Origin: Granulosicoccus sp964594905
Lineage (GTDB): Bacteria > Pseudomonadota > Gammaproteobacteria > Granulosicoccales > Granulosicoccaceae
Direction: 5' to 3'
Assembly (NCBI GenBank): GCA_964594905.1
Contig: CAZQOI010000002.1
Span: 57,767-121,766 of the forward strand
Length of the DNA stretch: 64,000 nucleotides
Shown here: piece by piece, positions 43,488 to 51,560 of the stretch
Position numbering within the stretch: the stretch's first letter is position 1
How the letters are laid out: each line of letters starts with the position of its first letter
Notes under the pieces: generated by a model
Seen by the model: only the letters and a program-made list of their open reading frames with translations
What the model was told of the DNA's origin: nothing
The model's database searches: none
Program-made: the position numbers and the translations under genes

Positions 43488-43500
43488 TCAGAAACTCTGA
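43488..43500. promoter_or_regulatory. Palindromic LysR-type operator, site 2
   Basis: TCAGA-AAC-TCTGA is a second T-N11-A palindrome. Its centre is 21 bases from the centre of site 1, two helical turns, the spacing expected for a LysR tetramer bound on one face of the DNA. Confidence 0.5.
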
Positions 43501-43564
43501 TTTGTCACTGCCCGTTTATTTTTAGACGATAGGGCTCACACATTGACCCCTTTCAGGATCACGC

Positions 43565-45997
43565 ATGAGCCAATCAGTTAAATCACACGCCCGGGTTGTC
43601 GTCATCGGGGGTGGCATCGCGGGTTGCTCCACGCTCTATCACTTGACTCAAGAAGGGTGGTCCGATGTGGTGCTGGTTGAGCGCGACGAGCTGACGTCCG
43701 GGTCTACCTGGCACGCAGCGGCACAGGTCACACAGTTTGGTGGCAACCAAACAATGATTGCTCTCAAACAACACAGCATTGAACTGTATCAGCGACTGGC
43801 GGCCGATACTGATCACCCGTTTTACTACCACATCACCGGTGGTATGCGAACAGCGTATACGCAACATGAAATGGATACCTATCACCACCATGTCGGAATC
43901 GCTAAAGGTGTGGGGGTTTATATGGAAATTATCGATGCTGATGAGGTGGGTCGTCGTCATCCCTTGTTAAGCACGGATGGAATGTTAGGAGCGTGGTGGG
44001 ATCCGCTTGATGGGTATATCGATCCATCGGGTATCACACGGGCACTTGCACGACAGGCACGCAAAGCGGGTGCGGAAGTGTACCGATTCAACCCGGTAGA
44101 AAATATCACTCGTAAGGCCAGTGGCGAATTCGTCGTGCATACAAAGAACGGCGACATTACTTGCGAGAAGGTGGTTAATGCGAGTGGGTATCGGGTTAAT
44201 GAAGTCGGACAAATGCTTGGTGTGCAACATCCTGTTACGTCCATGGAGCATATGTATTTTTTAACTGATACCTTGCCAGAACTTGAAGCCCTTGATTTTC
44301 AGGTACCCGTTATTCGTGATCCACATTCTGATTTCTATAGTCGCCAGGAAAAACAAGGCTTACTCGTAGGCGTTTATGAACAAGGTTGTAAAACCTTCGG
44401 ACTGGACGGGATTGATCCAAATTTCACGCAGAATTTATGTCCATCGGATCTCGATCGTTGCCTTGATAATATGGAGCTGATATTCGAGCGTATGCCAGCA
44501 CTGCAAACAGCTGGTATTCACACAGTGGTTAATGGTCCTATTACCTACACCATTGATGGAATGCCGCTCGTTGGGCAGATTCCGGGCGTTGAAAACGCCT
44601 ATTGCATTATCGGTTTAAGAGCCGGTATTGGTGAGGGAGGTGGGCATGGAAAGATACTCGCAGAGCTAATGGTTCACGGTGAGTGTGAATGGGATGCCTG
44701 GTGCCTTGATCCCCGACGTTTTACCCAGTATGCCAATACAGAGCATACGAATTTGAAAGCCATTGAAGACTATCAAAATGAATTTCACTACCACCTGCCG
44801 CATGAGCATCGTCCGGCGGCACGCCTAGCGAAAACCACACCGCTGTATTCTGAGCTCGATCATCTCGGCGCAATCTGGGGAGTAGTGCATGGTTGGGAGC
44901 GCGTAGTGTGCTTCAAACCAGAAGATCAACCCGACTTCATTGATCAGCATGGCTACAGGTTTAATGGCACTAAGGATCTCGTTGGAAAAGAAATTGAATC
45001 GCTTTGTAGTAGCGTCGGAGTCATGGAGGTGTCTGGTTTTAACCGGTTCTCAGTACAGGGTGAGGGGGCTGAGAGATTCCTTGATGAACTGGTATGCGGA
45101 AAAATACCCGCAAAAGTTGGCAAGGTTAATCTTTGTTATTTGTTAAATGAACATGGTCACGTGCTTTGCGAGGCGACAATCGCAAAACTGGGTGAAGGGC
45201 ACTACTGGTACGGTTCAGCTGCGGCTTCTGAATGGCATGATCTTGATTGGTTGAATCGCTTCAAGCCTGAGTCAGTAACCATTACTGAAATGGCATCGTC
45301 GCATACCATTTTGGTTGTTGCTGGGCCAAATTCCCGAGCTCTTTTACAATCTCTATCGCCTCGTTGCGATTGGTCAAAGGCTGCTTTCCCGTGGATGAGT
45401 GTGCGCGAAATGACGCTTGCTCACGCCGCTGTCACAGCCATGAGTGTGAGCTTTTCAGGCGAGCTCAGTTATGAATTACACATACCAAATGAGCAGTTGT
45501 TATTGGTATGGCGACTGATTAACGATGCAGGTAAACAATTTAATTTGTCGAAGTTTGGCCTCTATGCCACTGAATCCATGCGGTTGGAAAAAGGCTATCG
45601 GCACTGGAAAGCAGATCTGATTTATGAGCGCAACCCGTTAGAGCTGAGGCTGGATCGTTTTGTCGATCTCGGCAAAGATTCATTTGTGGGCAAGGCAGCA
45701 TTGCTGGAAGAAGTCGATAGGGGGCCTGTTAAGCTGTTTGTGAATATGATCATCGACTGTGATGTGGCTGCTGCACATGTTGGTGCACCAGTCAGGCATA
45801 AAGACAAGCTGGTAGGCTCAGTAACATCAGGCGGCTACGGGCATCGCGTACAACAGAATATTGCATACGCATTGATTGATCCCGACGCATGTGCAATAGG
45901 AACAGAGCTCAGTGTTGAGGTTCTAGGTACTGAATATAAGGCTACTGTTACTGTTGAGTGTCTTTACGATGAGGAATACGCGCATGTTCGCTCGTGA
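43565..45997 (+). CDS. FAD-dependent oxidoreductase with GcvT domain (dimethylglycine/sarcosine dehydrogenase type)
   Basis: An 810-residue fusion. The N-terminal DAO-type FAD domain (about 1-390) has the dinucleotide motif VVVIGGGIAGCSTLYHL and the TWHAA motif with H50, the residue that holds FAD covalently in mammalian dimethylglycine and sarcosine dehydrogenases. An FAD_oxidase_C-like linker precedes a GcvT/aminomethyltransferase domain at about 430-800 (VMEVSGFNRFSVQGEGAERFL ... GLYATESMRLEKGYRHW in outline), which passes the released one-carbon unit to tetrahydrofolate. It probably demethylates dimethylglycine, sarcosine or a related N-methyl compound. The substrate is an inference. The divergent LysR gene is its likely regulator. 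Confidence 0.88.
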   Translation: MSQSVKSHARVVVIGGGIAGCSTLYHLTQEGWSDVVLVERDELTSGSTWHAAAQVTQFGGNQTMIALKQHSIELYQRLAADTDHPFYYHITGGMRTAYTQHEMDTYHHHVGIAKGVGVYMEIIDADEVGRRHPLLSTDGMLGAWWDPLDGYIDPSGITRALARQARKAGAEVYRFNPVENITRKASGEFVVHTKNGDITCEKVVNASGYRVNEVGQMLGVQHPVTSMEHMYFLTDTLPELEALDFQVPVIRDPHSDFYSRQEKQGLLVGVYEQGCKTFGLDGIDPNFTQNLCPSDLDRCLDNMELIFERMPALQTAGIHTVVNGPITYTIDGMPLVGQIPGVENAYCIIGLRAGIGEGGGHGKILAELMVHGECEWDAWCLDPRRFTQYANTEHTNLKAIEDYQNEFHYHLPHEHRPAARLAKTTPLYSELDHLGAIWGVVHGWERVVCFKPEDQPDFIDQHGYRFNGTKDLVGKEIESLCSSVGVMEVSGFNRFSVQGEGAERFLDELVCGKIPAKVGKVNLCYLLNEHGHVLCEATIAKLGEGHYWYGSAAASEWHDLDWLNRFKPESVTITEMASSHTILVVAGPNSRALLQSLSPRCDWSKAAFPWMSVREMTLAHAAVTAMSVSFSGELSYELHIPNEQLLLVWRLINDAGKQFNLSKFGLYATESMRLEKGYRHWKADLIYERNPLELRLDRFVDLGKDSFVGKAALLEEVDRGPVKLFVNMIIDCDVAAAHVGAPVRHKDKLVGSVTSGGYGHRVQQNIAYALIDPDACAIGTELSVEVLGTEYKATVTVECLYDEEYAHVRS

Positions 45998-46094
45998 TAA
46001 AGAAAGAGTGATTAGTTGATACGAAAGATAAGAACACTTAGCTGACTTGACAGTCAGGAGTAACTAGTTGAATTGAGTGTTATCAATATTCAAG

Positions 46095-46853
46095 TCAGTC
46101 GCGTTGTGAGAATTTCACTAATTCAGCTTCACCTTTAGTGTCAATCACTGCCACCATTGCGTGATCCGCGTGCCAATCACCAACGACAATACGCTGTCGT
46201 GATTGCTCACCCAGGTGGTGCTCATGTACAGCTGGGCGATGAGTATGCCCATGCACCAGATAGCGACAGCGATGCTCAGTGAAAATCTTGGCAACCGCAT
46301 CGTCATTCACATCCATGATCGCCATGGTTTTTGTCTGACTGGCGTCCATGCTGCCGCTACGCATTGCGTTAGCGATAGCTTCTCGTTCGTCAGCAGATTT
46401 TGCAAGAAAGGATGCTTGCCATTGTGTATCGCGTACTTTGAGTCGAAATTGCTGGTATTCAACATCGTCGGTGCACAAGGTATCACCATGCATCAGCGTT
46501 ATTGATGTTGCGTTGGCTTGCAAATCAATCGTATCGTCATGAACCAAAGTAGCCCCAACACGACTGGCAAATTGTTCACCTAATAGGAAATCGCGGTTAC
46601 CGTGCATCAGTGTGATGGCAGTGCCGGATTTGCTGATCGCAGTGAGCGCGTCAACAACCTTGGGTAGTGTGTCTGCCAGTGCCGTGGGCAGGCAGTCATC
46701 ACCAAGCCAGAACTCGAAGAGATCACCGAGGATGTACAGATGCTTGGCCCCCTCGGCCTGTGCGAAAAAAGACAGGGCCAGACTGAGCGTAGCTGGCTCT
46801 GCGGACTGCAAATGCAAGTCCGCTATAAGTAGTGTCTTGTCTTTAAATGTCAC
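46095..46853 (-). CDS. lpxH: UDP-2,3-diacylglucosamine diphosphatase LpxH
   Basis: LpxH cleaves UDP-2,3-diacylglucosamine to lipid X in lipid A synthesis, at the inner face of the inner membrane. The 252-residue calcineurin-like phosphoesterase starts at GTG. Metal motifs are LIADLHLQSAEP near residue 10, ILGDLFEFWLGDD near 41, MHGNRDFLLG near 79, LMHGDTLCTDD near 114 and LVHGHTHRPAVHE near 195. It lies just after ppiB on the same strand; the lpxH-ppiB-cysS neighbourhood is conserved in many gammaproteobacteria. Confidence 0.95.
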   Translation of the reverse strand: MTFKDKTLLIADLHLQSAEPATLSLALSFFAQAEGAKHLYILGDLFEFWLGDDCLPTALADTLPKVVDALTAISKSGTAITLMHGNRDFLLGEQFASRVGATLVHDDTIDLQANATSITLMHGDTLCTDDVEYQQFRLKVRDTQWQASFLAKSADEREAIANAMRSGSMDASQTKTMAIMDVNDDAVAKIFTEHRCRYLVHGHTHRPAVHEHHLGEQSRQRIVVGDWHADHAMVAVIDTKGEAELVKFSQRD

Positions 46854-46934
46854 CGCGCCAGACGCTCAAGTGATCACGCTGTCCACATCGCTGTTTGCGC
46901 GTATGGACAGTTTGACTCGGCTTTATTCGAGCTG

Positions 46935-47432
46935 TCAGTCAGCAACAGTAATGGATTCGATAATGATCGATTCAGTTGGAACATCTTGATGACCACCCGA
47001 TGACCCAGTTGATACCGCAGCAATTGCGTTGACTGTGTCCATGCCGTCAACAGTTTTGCCAAATACGCAGTAGCCAAAACCCGCTTGCGATTCATCACGG
47101 AAATTCAGGAAATCGTTGTTGGTTAGATTGATAAAGAACTGACTGCTGGCAGAGTGCGGATCTGGGGTGCGTGCCATAGCAACGGTGCCTAGATCGTTTT
47201 TGAGACCATTCGCCGCTTCGTTCTCGATAGTCGCACGCGTTGGCTTTTGCGACATATCAGCAGAGAAGCCGCCACCTTGGATCATGAAGTTAGGGATGAC
47301 CCGATGAAAGATCGTGTTGTCGTAGTGACCTTCGTCTGCGTAGCGTTTGAAATTTGCGCAGGTCTTTGGTGCAGCTGTAGCGTCAAGTTCGAGCGTAATA
47401 ACGCCCTTATTGGTGGTGATGGTGGCTTTCAT
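46935..47432 (-). CDS. ppiB: Cytoplasmic peptidyl-prolyl isomerase (cyclophilin) PpiB
   Basis: A cyclophilin that speeds proline cis-trans isomerisation. The ATG at 47432 gives 165 residues (164 in E. coli); the in-frame start at 47453 adds seven residues. Motifs include FHRVIPNFMIQGGGFSADM, VAMARTPDPHSASSQFFINL and FGYCVFGKTVDGMDTV. No signal peptide is present, in contrast to the neighbouring ppiA. It lies between ppiA and lpxH on the same strand. Confidence 0.95.
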   Translation of the reverse strand: MKATITTNKGVITLELDATAAPKTCANFKRYADEGHYDNTIFHRVIPNFMIQGGGFSADMSQKPTRATIENEAANGLKNDLGTVAMARTPDPHSASSQFFINLTNNDFLNFRDESQAGFGYCVFGKTVDGMDTVNAIAAVSTGSSGGHQDVPTESIIIESITVAD

Positions 47433-47501
47433 GATGGCCCTTGTTGAAAACAAGCGCCGAGTTTAGCAGCACTGCTCACTCAGGGCGTAAACATGAGACG
47501 A

Positions 47502-48158
47502 CTACTCGCTCTTGGTTTTCTCGATGACCGCGCTTTCGACAGCTGCGGTTGATTCGTTCTCGACACGTGAGACCGCTTTGATGACGATGGGTGTACGCGG
47601 TACATCGCGTCCAAATGGTCCACCAGGTCCGGTTGGTGTCTGGCTGATTTGGTCCACCACATGCTCGCCCTCAACAACATAGCCAAATACCGTGTAACCC
47701 CAGCCTGAGGCAGACATCGCGGTGTGATCAAGATTGCGGTTGTCAACGCTATTTATAAAGAACTGCGACGTTGCAGAATGTGGTTGCGTGCGACGGGCCA
47801 TTGAGATTGTGTAGGCCTTGTTGCGAAGACCGTTGTAGGCTTCGTTACTGATCGGTGAGCGAGTTTTCTTACGCTCGTAGTCGGCGCTGAAGCCGCCTCC
47901 TTGAATCATGAAGCCCTCAATGACGCGATGAAAGAGGGTGTCGGCATAGAAGCCATCATCGACATACTGCATGAAGTTCTCGACGGTGGCGGGTGCACGC
48001 TCCTTATCGAGCTGGAGCACGATATCGCCGAGTGAAGTTTCAAGGCGAACCTTGCTGTCGGCAGAAGATAACGACGGCAGAGCCAAGCAACTTGAGGCAA
48101 TAAAAACAGGCAGTAGCACTCTGCTCAAAGAGCGCGACAAATGAGTAAATACGGACAT
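47502..48158 (-). CDS. ppiA: Periplasmic peptidyl-prolyl isomerase (cyclophilin) PpiA
   Basis: A second cyclophilin, exported to the periplasm. The 218-residue precursor has a signal peptide (SRVLLPVFIASSCLALPSLSSA). The enzyme core repeats the PpiB motifs: FHRVIEGFMIQGGGFSADY, ISMARRTQPHSATSQFFINS and WGYTVFGYVVEGEHVVDQI. A short charged tail (AVESAVIEKTKSE) follows. It is upstream of ppiB on the same strand and divergent from cysS across 110 bases. Confidence 0.93.
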   Translation of the reverse strand: MSVFTHLSRSLSRVLLPVFIASSCLALPSLSSADSKVRLETSLGDIVLQLDKERAPATVENFMQYVDDGFYADTLFHRVIEGFMIQGGGFSADYERKKTRSPISNEAYNGLRNKAYTISMARRTQPHSATSQFFINSVDNRNLDHTAMSASGWGYTVFGYVVEGEHVVDQISQTPTGPGGPFGRDVPRTPIVIKAVSRVENESTAAVESAVIEKTKSE

Positions 48159-48268
48159 CTGGATTTTTCCTGCGACAGACGAATGTACAACGCTGATAGG
48201 ATTCTAGCGGCATTTGTGCCAAGTGCTTGTCCCGTTAACCATCGGGTAATCTGCTAGTCTCCCCACCC

Positions 48269-49645
48269 ATGCATATTTACAACACCTTAAGCCGCCAGAA
48301 GGAAGCTTTCATACCGCTTGTAGCGGGCAAAGTCAGTATGTATGTGTGCGGTAACACCGTGTATGACGAGTGCCATATTGGTCATGGTCGGGCGATGGTC
48401 GTCTACGATATTTTGTTCCGGCATTTGCAGGCGTCTGGGCTGGATGTTACTTATGTGCGGAACATCACAGATGTTGATGACAAAATCATCAACCGGGCGC
48501 GTGAGATCGGTGAAGAACCCGACGCCTTAGCGCAGCGATTTATCGATGCAATGCACGAAGATGAACGCAGCCTCAGTGTGTTGGCGCCGACGGCGGAGCC
48601 CAGAGCAACCGATACTATCGCCGAGATGATCACCCTGATCGAGAAGCTGATTGCGACTGGCTATGCCTATGCTGCGGATAACGGGGATGTGTTTTACGTC
48701 GTCAAGAATTTTGCCGAATACGGGAAATTATCGGGGCGTAAAGTGGATGAGCTGCGCTCTGGCGAGCGTATTGCCGTGGATGAGCACAAGCATGATCCGC
48801 TCGATTTCGCGCTGTGGAAATCAGCCAAACCTTCTGAGCCGAGTTGGGATTCACCGTGGGGGCCAGGACGACCTGGTTGGCATATCGAATGTTCTGCCAT
48901 GTCAATGAAGCTGCTGGGTGCTGAATTTGATATTCACGGTGGTGGTCTGGATTTGCAGTTCCCACATCATGAAAATGAAATCGCCCAGAGTGAGGCGATA
49001 ACCGGTGGTACCTTTGCACGTTACTGGATGCATAACGGCCTGGTTAACGTTGGTGGCGAAAAAATGTCCAAATCCCTGAACAATTTCTACACGATCAGAG
49101 ATGTGTTGAAGCAGTACACAGGCGAGGAGATGCGGTATTTCATCATTGCCAGCCACTACCGAAGTCCATTGCAATACTCGGAAGATTCGCTGGATGCGGC
49201 ACGCACGGCGCTGCGCCGTTTTTACACAGCGCTTCGAGATATCGATTTAACCGGTGCCAATGATATTGATTCAACACTTGAAGCATCCTTCATCAAAGCG
49301 ATGGACGATGATTTGAATACCCCCGAAGCAATTGCCGTATTGCACGAAGTGTCTAGCTTGCTCAATCGCGAAAAGGATTCCGCGCGTGTTGCCACACTTG
49401 CTCGAACCTTGAAGACCCTTGGTGAGCGTCTTGGTATCTTGCAAGGTGATCCGGTATCTGTGTTGCAGGGTGGGGTTGGCGACACTGAGCTCTCGGCAGA
49501 TGCCATCGATGCATTGATCGAGGCCCGCGCTGCCGCCCGTGTTGAAAAAGATTTTGCGCGCAGCGATGAAATACGCGATGAACTGCAGGCGGCTGGTATT
49601 GTGCTTGAAGATGCCGGTGGTAAAACCACGTGGCGTCGTCAGTAA
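48269..49645 (+). CDS. cysS: Cysteinyl-tRNA synthetase
   Basis: CysS charges tRNA-Cys. The 458 residues match the family (461 in E. coli). The zinc-binding and HIGH region is VCGNTVYDECHIGHGRAMV; other zinc residues lie in GWHIECSAMSM and LQFPHHENEIAQSEA. The KMSKS loop is GGEKMSKSLNNF. The C-terminal DALR-type domain includes IEARAAARVEKDFARSDEIR. It is the first gene of a rightward run with nusB and pgpA. Confidence 0.97.
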   Translation: MHIYNTLSRQKEAFIPLVAGKVSMYVCGNTVYDECHIGHGRAMVVYDILFRHLQASGLDVTYVRNITDVDDKIINRAREIGEEPDALAQRFIDAMHEDERSLSVLAPTAEPRATDTIAEMITLIEKLIATGYAYAADNGDVFYVVKNFAEYGKLSGRKVDELRSGERIAVDEHKHDPLDFALWKSAKPSEPSWDSPWGPGRPGWHIECSAMSMKLLGAEFDIHGGGLDLQFPHHENEIAQSEAITGGTFARYWMHNGLVNVGGEKMSKSLNNFYTIRDVLKQYTGEEMRYFIIASHYRSPLQYSEDSLDAARTALRRFYTALRDIDLTGANDIDSTLEASFIKAMDDDLNTPEAIAVLHEVSSLLNREKDSARVATLARTLKTLGERLGILQGDPVSVLQGGVGDTELSADAIDALIEARAAARVEKDFARSDEIRDELQAAGIVLEDAGGKTTWRRQ

Positions 49646-49684
49646 AACGATGACTGTAACGACTCTCCGAATCCGCTGAGCTGT

Positions 49685-50278
49685 ATGAGCAAGCCTAAAG
49701 ACTACAACTCTGATGAACCGCTACTGCCGGGTACGGAGCAAGCACGCTCGCTTGGCGACCTGATGCGGGAGGCGGCGGCTAGTAGTGGCTCCGATAGCGT
49801 ACTAAAGAGTGGTGCTGACGCCGGGCGGGCGGCCAAAATCAAGAAGACGAGTCGCACTCAGCAACGACGCTATGCCCGTGAAAAAGCATTGCAAGCGCTG
49901 TATCAGTGGGATATCGGGAATGCACAGAGCTCCGATGTGCGCGAGCAATTTCTACAGACACAGGACATGTCACGGGTTGATGTTGACTACTTTACGGAGC
50001 TGTTTAATGGCATCAGCCATGACCCGGACGTAGTGGACGAAGCGATGCTCAATGCACTTGATCGGCCATTGACTGATCTCGATCCAATTGAAAGAGCTGT
50101 GCTTCGAATAGCTGTTTATGAGCTTCAACATAAGCTTGATGTTCCGGTGCGCGTGGTTATCAATGAAGGCATTGAGATCACCAAGCGTTTTGGTGCCGAC
50201 AAAGGACATCGCTACGTCAATGGTGTGTTGGACAAGCTCGCCGCTGTCCTGCGCCCACAGGAAGGTAAATCAACTTGA
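49685..50278 (+). CDS. nusB: Transcription antitermination protein NusB with N-terminal extension
   Basis: NusB, with NusE, binds boxA RNA and supports antitermination in rRNA operons. The all-helical core starts near residue 57 (QRRYAREKALQALYQWDIG) and contains DPIERAVLRIAVYELQHKLDVP, VVINEGIEITKRFGADKGHRYVNGVLDKLA in outline. The 197 residues exceed the E. coli length (139) by about 52 at the N-terminus, a polar, probably disordered stretch. It overlaps pgpA by four bases. The usual ribE/ribH neighbours are absent. Confidence 0.93.
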   Translation: MSKPKDYNSDEPLLPGTEQARSLGDLMREAAASSGSDSVLKSGADAGRAAKIKKTSRTQQRRYAREKALQALYQWDIGNAQSSDVREQFLQTQDMSRVDVDYFTELFNGISHDPDVVDEAMLNALDRPLTDLDPIERAVLRIAVYELQHKLDVPVRVVINEGIEITKRFGADKGHRYVNGVLDKLAAVLRPQEGKST

Positions 50279-50751
50279 CACCCATCGCACCCAAGACCGT
50301 GCTGCAAAGCCCGGCTTGTTTTTTTGCACTTGGGGCGGGTCTAGGCTTGTCGCCAAAAGCACCAGGGACGGTCGGCACACTACTCGCCATACCGTTGCTT
50401 TTTTTGATGCCGCAGAGCGTTTTAGCCTACCTCTTGGTAGTGGCCGTGTTATTTGCTTTCGGTGTTTGGTGTTGTGATGTGTGCGCGCGTGAGCTTGGTG
50501 TGCATGATCACCCTGGCATCGTCTGGGATGAGGTTGTAGGTTATCTGTTGGTGATGGTTGCAGTGCCACGCACTTTGATGTTTGTAGTGGCAGGATTCAT
50601 CCTGTTTCGCATCTTCGATATTCTTAAGCCATGGCCGATTCGGTGGGTGGATAAGCGGATCCATGGTGGTATCGGCATTATGCTTGATGATGTGCTCGCC
50701 GCAGTATTTGCAGGCCTGATGCTACAACTATTCCATTGGTTCCTGCTTTAA
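50275..50751 (+). CDS. pgpA: Phosphatidylglycerophosphatase A
   Basis: PgpA removes phosphate from phosphatidylglycerophosphate to give phosphatidylglycerol. The 158-residue protein starts at a TTG that overlaps the nusB stop, with GGAAGG nine bases upstream. Family motifs are GLGLSPKAPGTVGTLLAIP near residue 25, the acidic pair DHPGIVWDEVVGYLLVM and the C-terminal GGIGIMLDDVLAAVFAGLML. About four membrane spans are visible. It acts on the product of pgsA, which is also in this window at 57.9 kb. Confidence 0.93.
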   Translation: MTPIAPKTVLQSPACFFALGAGLGLSPKAPGTVGTLLAIPLLFLMPQSVLAYLLVVAVLFAFGVWCCDVCARELGVHDHPGIVWDEVVGYLLVMVAVPRTLMFVVAGFILFRIFDILKPWPIRWVDKRIHGGIGIMLDDVLAAVFAGLMLQLFHWFLL

Positions 50752-50825
50752 GGGTAAGTGCTGAGTTTATTGCTTTGAGGCAAGTGCAGAGGTTTCTGCT
50801 TTAAGGCAAGTTTCACTGCTTTTTT

Positions 50826-51521
50826 TTAGGGCAAAGCAAGGCCGAGTTGTCGCAAGCCGTTACACGTCGCGATAAGAGGTAGGCCCATCAGCGCTGTGGG
50901 GTCGCGTGTTTCGATAGCTGAGAAAAGCGTGATTCCAAGCCCTTCAACTTTAAAGCTACCGGCACAATCAAGCGCAGGTTCTGAGCTCACATAACGCTCA
51001 ATTTCCGGGGTACTCAGATCACGAACCACGACGGTGGTCTGGTCGACGTGAGAGACATGTTGCGTGGCGGTACACAGGTGTAATCCCGTGTAGAAAGTCA
51101 CACGCTGACCGGCCATAGCTGTTAGTTGCTGCACAGCGGCCTCTGGGGTCCCGGGTTTACCGAGAAGCATTGAGCCACAAGCGGCAACTTGATCTGAACC
51201 GATGACGATCTTCTCTGGCGTCAGAGGGTTAGCCTGCGCTTCATGCGCGATGTGTTCTGCCTTTTGCTGCGCAAGACGACTCGCCAGATGCTCGGCATTT
51301 TCTGTTGGTCTGGGGGTTTCGTCGACCTCGGGCGCTTGTATGGAAAACGCTAAGCCCAACCTCTGCAGCAATTGTCGTCGGTATGTCGAGGATGAGGCGA
51401 GACAGAATTGCCCGCTATTGAAACGCTTGTCGTCTTCTGGGATTGAGATCCACTCGCAACCGCATGAGGAACTGCAAGTGCCAAGGCAACTTGGCGTATC
51501 AAGAAAGGCCAAGTGCTTCAC
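50826..51521 (-). CDS. Maf-family nucleotide pyrophosphatase (YceF type)
   Basis: A Maf/HAM1-like hydrolase of non-canonical nucleotides, most like YceF. The core starts at CLASSSTYRRQLLQRLGL and has PEVDETPRPTENAEHLASRLA, IVIGSDQVAACGSMLLGKPG, VTFYTGLHLC and CAGSFKVEGLGITLF. The only conventional starts, GTG at 51521 or TTG at 51512, lie about 38 residues before the usual Maf N-terminus. The resulting leader holds four cysteines (CLGTCSSSCGC), and its first codons lie in the 3' arm of a perfect hairpin after the carbonic anhydrase gene. The leader may be real, or translation may begin at a rare codon nearer the core. Confidence 0.85.
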   Translation of the reverse strand: MKHLAFLDTPSCLGTCSSSCGCEWISIPEDDKRFNSGQFCLASSSTYRRQLLQRLGLAFSIQAPEVDETPRPTENAEHLASRLAQQKAEHIAHEAQANPLTPEKIVIGSDQVAACGSMLLGKPGTPEAAVQQLTAMAGQRVTFYTGLHLCTATQHVSHVDQTTVVVRDLSTPEIERYVSSEPALDCAGSFKVEGLGITLFSAIETRDPTALMGLPLIATCNGLRQLGLALP

Positions 51522-51548
51522 CGTTCAGTGACCGATGAAGCACTTGGC
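51508..51548 (-). terminator. Perfect 13-bp hairpin between carbonic anhydrase and maf
   Basis: GCCAAGTGCTTCA and TGAAGCACTTGGC are a perfect 13-base inverted repeat with a 15-base loop. On the minus strand it follows the carbonic anhydrase stop by about 12 bases and is followed by CTTTCTT, so it could be a rho-independent terminator for that gene. It also overlaps the apparent start of maf. Confidence 0.6.
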
Positions 51549-51560
51549 TCAGCTGATTGA

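Noticed and set aside
45998..46094. CTGAC-TTGACA-GTCAG hairpin between the FAD/GcvT and lpxH genes as a terminator
   Set aside because: The stem is only five base pairs and no T-run follows on either strand.
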